A stretch of DNA of 64,000 nucleotides from NCBI RefSeq assembly GCF_001640805.2, contig NC_066855.1:4537967-4601966 (forward strand), in the 5' to 3' direction. This DNA comes from Lates calcarifer. Taxonomy: Eukaryota > Chordata > Actinopteri > Centropomidae. The notes beneath the pieces are model-generated. The model did not search any database. It saw only the letters and a program-made list of their open reading frames with translations, and was not told the DNA's origin. The position numbers and the translations under genes are program-made. Positions 59,130 to 64,000 of the stretch are shown in pieces (position 1 is the stretch's first letter; each line of letters starts with the position of its first letter).

Positions 59130-62100
59130 CTGTGACGTAAAGGATGTAAAAGGACACACACACACTACTGTACAGCCTCACACACACACACAAAAACACA
59201 CGTACACACCTAGGCAGTAGGCCATGAAGCCTGTAATCTGCCCTGTTTCAGGTAAATTAACACCTCACTGTGTAACAGGTGGAAGGGCTCAGAAAAGGAT
59301 GTAGTACTTTTCCAAACAGCCACAACAGAAACAGCACCTCAGAGGTCCCACTATGTCCACAGAGAGAGGGACAGAAACATAAGAAACCTTTAGTGTCTTC
59401 ATGTAGACACACCATCAATCACAGAAATCAAAATGATACCGTTTCTTGTTTCCCTTGTCACTGCATCTCCTTCTAGAAAGCCAGTTCAAACCGTCCAGTG
59501 AAATCACCAGTGTAGCTCCACCCCTGAAGTATTCTAACTCTGTAGAAATAAGGAGAGGAACATGGTTATCAACCGATGTGCCCTGCATCCAAATTTTGCT
59601 GCATCATGATGCTGCAAAAACTGTGTTGCAACACGCTTAATCTCTCTGCATCCGCCATGCATGACACCAGCACATTTCTCCTCCTCCTACCTTGCATCCT
59701 GCGAGCCCTGCTCATTCCCCCGGCTTTTACTGCACGACGGAGAGCTCATCGAGGGCACTGAAAGACAGGAGCGAAACATATGGGCGGGGGGGCAGAGAGA
59801 TGCACAGAAAAAGAGAGGAGGAGGAGGGGGTGGATCAGGTGGGATAGGGAGTGAAGGAATGAGGGGGGAAATGAAATAAGGAGCGTAGGTGAGAGGAGGT
59901 AAGGGGTGGGGAGGGGGTGAAAGAAGAGTAAAGGAAGGTGATGGAGACGAAGAGATGTAAAAGGGGGTGAGGACAGAGAGAGGACAAAGAGCTCATGTGT
60001 ATAGCAGACTCCCTGGAGGCTGCTGGACTTTCTGCAGCTGCAGAGTGCAAGATAGGGATCAATAACTTATCTGGTGTAAAGTCACGCAGCTGTCTTCCTG
60101 GTAGAGAGTAACAGCAGTGTGGACGTCACTGTGGACTGTAATTAAAGACAGTGCTGTGTCTCTGCTTCAATTTGAGTAGGTTCACATCAGTATTGAAATA
60201 ACTGTGTGTTAAATTTAATCCTTTAAAGACATGGGTTCAAAAGTAACTGGACACTTGGCTACTAAACGTTTCTTGGGCAGCTGTGCGTCGTTTCATCGTT
60301 AAAAGAGCTCACACCTGGCTCAGAGCTGAGAGTTGATGTGGTATGTGCCCTGACCATTCGCCTATAAAGTCACCCCCAGGTTTAAAGGTTTAAAAGCTGC
60401 AGTTTATCAGAGTGATATCAAAGGTAGTTAGTTTACCACAATCAGCAGTGCATTCTAAAAAAAAAGTAGCAGGAAAAGAAGAAAATGGAAAATAAGCTGG
60501 AAGATTGAGGAAGTTTTATGAATGAGTAGAAAATCATTTACAGAGGAAAGTCTGGGGGAAAAAAGGAACAGATCCGTTTAACATGGTGGCTGTTATGGCT
60601 TGGGCCTGTGTGGCTTGCCAGTGGAAGTGTCAACAGTGAACATTAGCTCCCTCTAGAGGTAAAAAGCAGAATAACAGGTTTTGGCCAGCAGCGAGGAGAA
60701 CTGCAGCAGAGCTCTTCAGCTACTTGTCAGCCTGTCAGCAAGAAAAACTCACTTGGCAGTGAGGCTAAGAATCATCAGACTGCCACTTATATTGTACTGT
60801 AATATCATTCATCATCATTATATTTGTTGTTATCATTATCATCATGTAATGTACAAGTACACACATTTATTAGGAAGTTCCTGTAGGTTTAGTCCTCCCC
60901 CTGGCAACAAAATCACTGATGCTGGAGTTCTGCTTTACACACCCAGACAGCATCAGGATGTTGTTCCCAGGAGGCAACAGCATCACCATTCAGTCCATCT
61001 CTGGTTCCCAAGATAGAGGGACATGAGAGAGAAGAGACAGGTAATGAAGCAAGAAACGGGAAAAGACACATAGAGATGGACAGATGGTGTTTCCATTCAG
61101 AATTCCCGTCTTCATCCCCGCAATTGCTTTCTTGTCACATACAGTCGTCCTCTGTGGCGTCATGTCACTCAGCGACCCATATCAGTACAGTGTTATAGTA
61201 CAGTGTTTCAGTATAGTCAACTCTTTTTTCACTGGACTTAGCAGTACATGTGAGGATGTGATACAGTTGCCGAGCTGAAAGCCTTCTCACTGGCACAAAA
61301 TGTGAGCTGGTTCCGGTCTATTTCACATTCTATTTTCACATTGGAGTTATGATTGATGTGTCCTGCCTGAGTTTCTCATAATCTGATATCGCTGTATATA
61401 AATGTCAGATGAAATGAGTGATACGTCTTTGGTTTCAGGCTCCCTGACAGACTGGGGAGGAAGCTGAGGAGGCCTAACAGTTGTATTTTATTATATGATG
61501 TAGTTTATTTAAGCAGGATAAAGCGCTGGATATATTTTCTCTGCTGACCTACTCTGCATCTTTGGCCACAGCTATGCTGCAAGCCATCAAGCCAACTAAA
61601 TTGGTTTCCAACCAGCCAGGGGATCTGGCTAGCCAACTCTCTTGCCACGACGACAGAGACGTGGCTCAGTTCCATAATTCTTTGCAGCATGCAGGAAACC
61701 TGACCTCACAGGTTTGAGCAGGTGAACTAGTAAAAAGAACGTGTCTGTTGTGGTAAAGTAGGTGAGAACAAGCCTAAGCACCGAGGTGACACTTCAGCTC
61801 AATTTTTTTTAATTAATTGGTCTGGGCTCGCTGTGTCTTACTGCTCCAATTGAGTTGTAACATGCGCAGTGTATGCCAAAAGAACTATGCAACTATCCTT
61901 TTACACTGCAGGGGCAGAATCATCATATCCAGCCAGCAGACGGCAAGTGACACCAAACAATCTGTGAGAGGAGGGTAATTGGAGATCATTGGGCTTATTC
62001 TGAGCATGCCAAATACACCATGCTCAAAGCCTAAAGAGAGAACATATGGAGCTCTGATCTCCAAAGTCACTGTCCGACGCCAGTGGAATGGGACGTCGCA

Positions 62101-62892
62101 AAGCACCATGGGTGAACACGGGGAAGTGAAACATCCTAGTCAGGACGCCGCTGGTGCTGTTTGCAGCCTTTATTTGGACACAGCAGGGTTTCATGGCTGC
62201 AGAGGAGAGTAGGTGAGAAGGAGTGAAATGTGACACTAAAATGACAACATACAGAGCGGTAAATATGTCACCGATGAGTACACATTTGCTCAGGGTGCCT
62301 GCTTCAACAGTAATAAAACTGTGACTCCTTCTGTCATTAACATGTAAAAGAAGCAGGGGAACCCTTTTTTGCAGTCTTAGCATTTAAAAATGATACAAGC
62401 CAGGGTACAGGTCTGCATCTGGTTGTGAATTGAATGACTAATTTGTTGGAGATCAGCACTGGCTGGACCACATAGCACCAAGCCCTGCCATAAACTCCCT
62501 TTGCAGGCAGAGAGGACTTTTCTTTTAGGTGGGAGATTATATGGTCTTAAAAGTGTTTGCTGACAGGGTGTCTTTAATATGATGACATAAATGTGTAATC
62601 CATCTCAGATCGCTGGCAGAGTATTTATGAGCCTCTGTTGACAGCAGTACACCTGCTCTTCCCCAGTCCAGACCCAGTCCCGCCTGAACTAGCACCACCG
62701 CTGCCAAGGGCACTGCCATATCGGGAGAAGTGTGAGCATGTGTGAGTGTAAAGAGAGGGGGAGTGTGTGTTTGTATGAAAAGATGCAGGCAGACAGAGAT
62801 AGGAGGAGAGGGAGCTGTGTGAGGAGGGTAGGTCTGCGTTGGGGGGAAAGATTTGGTTGGTTGGGAGAAGACAGATTACAGAGAGTCACTTA

Positions 62893-62990
62893 TAGAATAG
62901 AATAGAATAGAATAGAATAGAATAGAATAGAATAGGCTTTTATTGTCACTGTACAAGTAAAATCAAGTAAAAATATATTAATGTAGAATA
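62893..62990. repeat. (AATAG)n with downstream repeat tail
   Basis: Eight or nine units of AGAAT are followed by cttttattgtcactgtacaa. This pairing of an AATAG array with a ttttattgtcactgtac segment is a common end of an interspersed element in fish. Only this end is visible. Confidence 0.75.
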
Positions 62991-64000
62991 TACATGTAAA
63001 TAAAATGTTACAGCAGAGATTGCATATTTATACAGTAAGCTATCTCCACATACAGAATATAAGTCACATTAAGTCTTCATTAAACATGAAAACACGCAAA
63101 ATTTCAGAATAAATGCCTGGACCACATGGTAAGCCCTGGTGTACCCAAGTATGTGTCATTGCAGCTGGCTACCACTGGACAGCAGCAGTGTGAAGGAGTT
63201 CACCTCGGCGAGGGTGATACAGCTGAGGATTTCACACGCAAACACAAACTGTGATCCTTGCTAGAAAACTAAGGGAGAACTGTAGCTGTGATTAAGAGAG
63301 TGAAGTTAAAAGTGTTTCATTTTCTTGCGTTTCTTTTGCTTCTTTATGTTAAAAGTTGCAATACTTGTGTGACTGAATGTGGAGCAAAGGCCAAGACAGA
63401 CAACAGCTTTTAACACCAAACTATTATATCAGTCTAATACTAAAACCAGTGGTCAAAGGCCTGTGCCTGTCTGTCACCTTATGAGGGCCCATTTCAGTTT
63501 CTGCACTTGTGGGTGACAATGTATGTAAACACTTACTTCATCTCGCCCTGTAATGAAGCTGCAGCTAAGCAGGACAAAATGATATTTCAGTGATACAACA
63601 CAGAGTTAACACACAGCTGCCGCACACACGAGTGAGGAGAAATTCACTTGAAATGTCAGGACTGCAGGCGGGTATAAGACGGTGGTGGGGGTGGGTTGTT
63701 GAGAAGCACGACCCTGACCTCTGACCCGTACGAACACGCTCCCATGCTGAGACAGCTGTGGGTACTCCTCAACTGGTTTAAAGTGTTTATGGAGGAGCTG
63801 AGATTGAGCGCTCGTTGACAGAGCTCTCATTTACACACAACCCCAGATCTGATAAGAGCAGATCTGTTTCAGTGGCTAATCTTAAATGTGATGAGGTTTA
63901 CAGGGGCCTGTGGCATTGCAATATACATAAATATCTTTATTTGGGAATCAGGCCCTGCCCAGGGGTATATCACAGTACCTCACACTATAGGAACATGAAA

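Larger units (their letters stand above)
57859..64000. other. Probable LMTK2 intron or upstream sequence
   Basis: No kinase motif (HxDLALRN or DFG-like region) was found on either strand. The stretch contains a possible weak exon at 58991-59129, a (CA)n tract at 58940-58970, a purine-rich GGGA tract at 59770-60000 and a pentanucleotide repeat at 62893-62936. Otherwise I see nothing supportable. Confidence 0.5.

Noticed and set aside
59770..60000. Purine-rich GGGA tract considered as a promoter or G-quadruplex region
   Set aside because: It looks like simple-sequence expansion; no gene start or regular G-run spacing is evident.
61505..62383. Minus-strand frames tested as possible LMTK2 kinase exons
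   Set aside because: None contains kinase motifs such as HxDLALRN, a glycine loop, or a DFG-like segment, and no paired splice sites with matching phase were found.

Overview
The window is nuclear DNA of a ray-finned (teleost) fish. Genes are split by GT-AG introns, the encoded proteins read as fish orthologues of known vertebrate genes, and the introns carry CA/GT, GA and TAA microsatellites, a Tc1-like transposase remnant and several repeat types familiar from teleost genomes. Gene order is TMEM130(-), BAIAP2L1(+), TECPR1(+), BHLHA15(-), LMTK2(-, 3' end only). This corresponds to the human 7q21-q22 block LMTK2-BHLHA15-TECPR1-BRI3-BAIAP2L1-NPTX2-TMEM130, read in reverse, without BRI3 and NPTX2 and with TMEM130 in the opposite orientation. 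Exon limits were derived by hand from splice sites, reading phase and remembered human proteins; no alignment was run.  Layout. 1-4500: repeats, with two long direct copies of an interspersed element about 2.8 kb apart, each ending in a tandem array of TAA-spaced GC-rich units, a third partial copy, and a decayed Tc1/mariner fragment between them. 4501-6313: no gene seen. 6314-11033 (-): TMEM130-like membrane glycoprotein, eight coding exons. 11034-12754: divergent intergenic and promoter region with a perfect CRE. 12755-35966 (+): BAIAP2L1, 14 coding exons (I-BAR, SH3, C-terminal actin-binding tail), with large introns full of repeats; its probable 3' UTR runs to about 37.8 kb and contains a MITE-like element. 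39623-48489 (+): TECPR1, 23 coding exons. 50981-51551 (-): BHLHA15/MIST1 with a 5' non-coding exon near 52.25-52.4 kb. 55686-57858 (-): the last three coding exons found for LMTK2. 57859-64000: probably LMTK2 intron or upstream sequence, with one weak exon candidate and a pentanucleotide microsatellite.  Biology. The genes do not form one pathway; they are conserved neighbours. BAIAP2L1 bends membranes and organises actin. TECPR1 links ATG12-ATG5 to lysosomal membranes. BHLHA15 drives secretory-cell maturation. LMTK2 is a membrane-anchored kinase that binds PP1. TMEM130 belongs to the PMEL/GPNMB group.  Most notable points: apparent one-base frameshifts in TECPR1 (two, same exon) and BHLHA15 (one), all in the extra-base direction; a shared two-way poly(A) signal block between convergent TECPR1 and BHLHA15; a short TMEM130-like protein with a GPNMB/PMEL-type sorting tail; and the paired element copies at the left end. 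I found no clearly new biological system.
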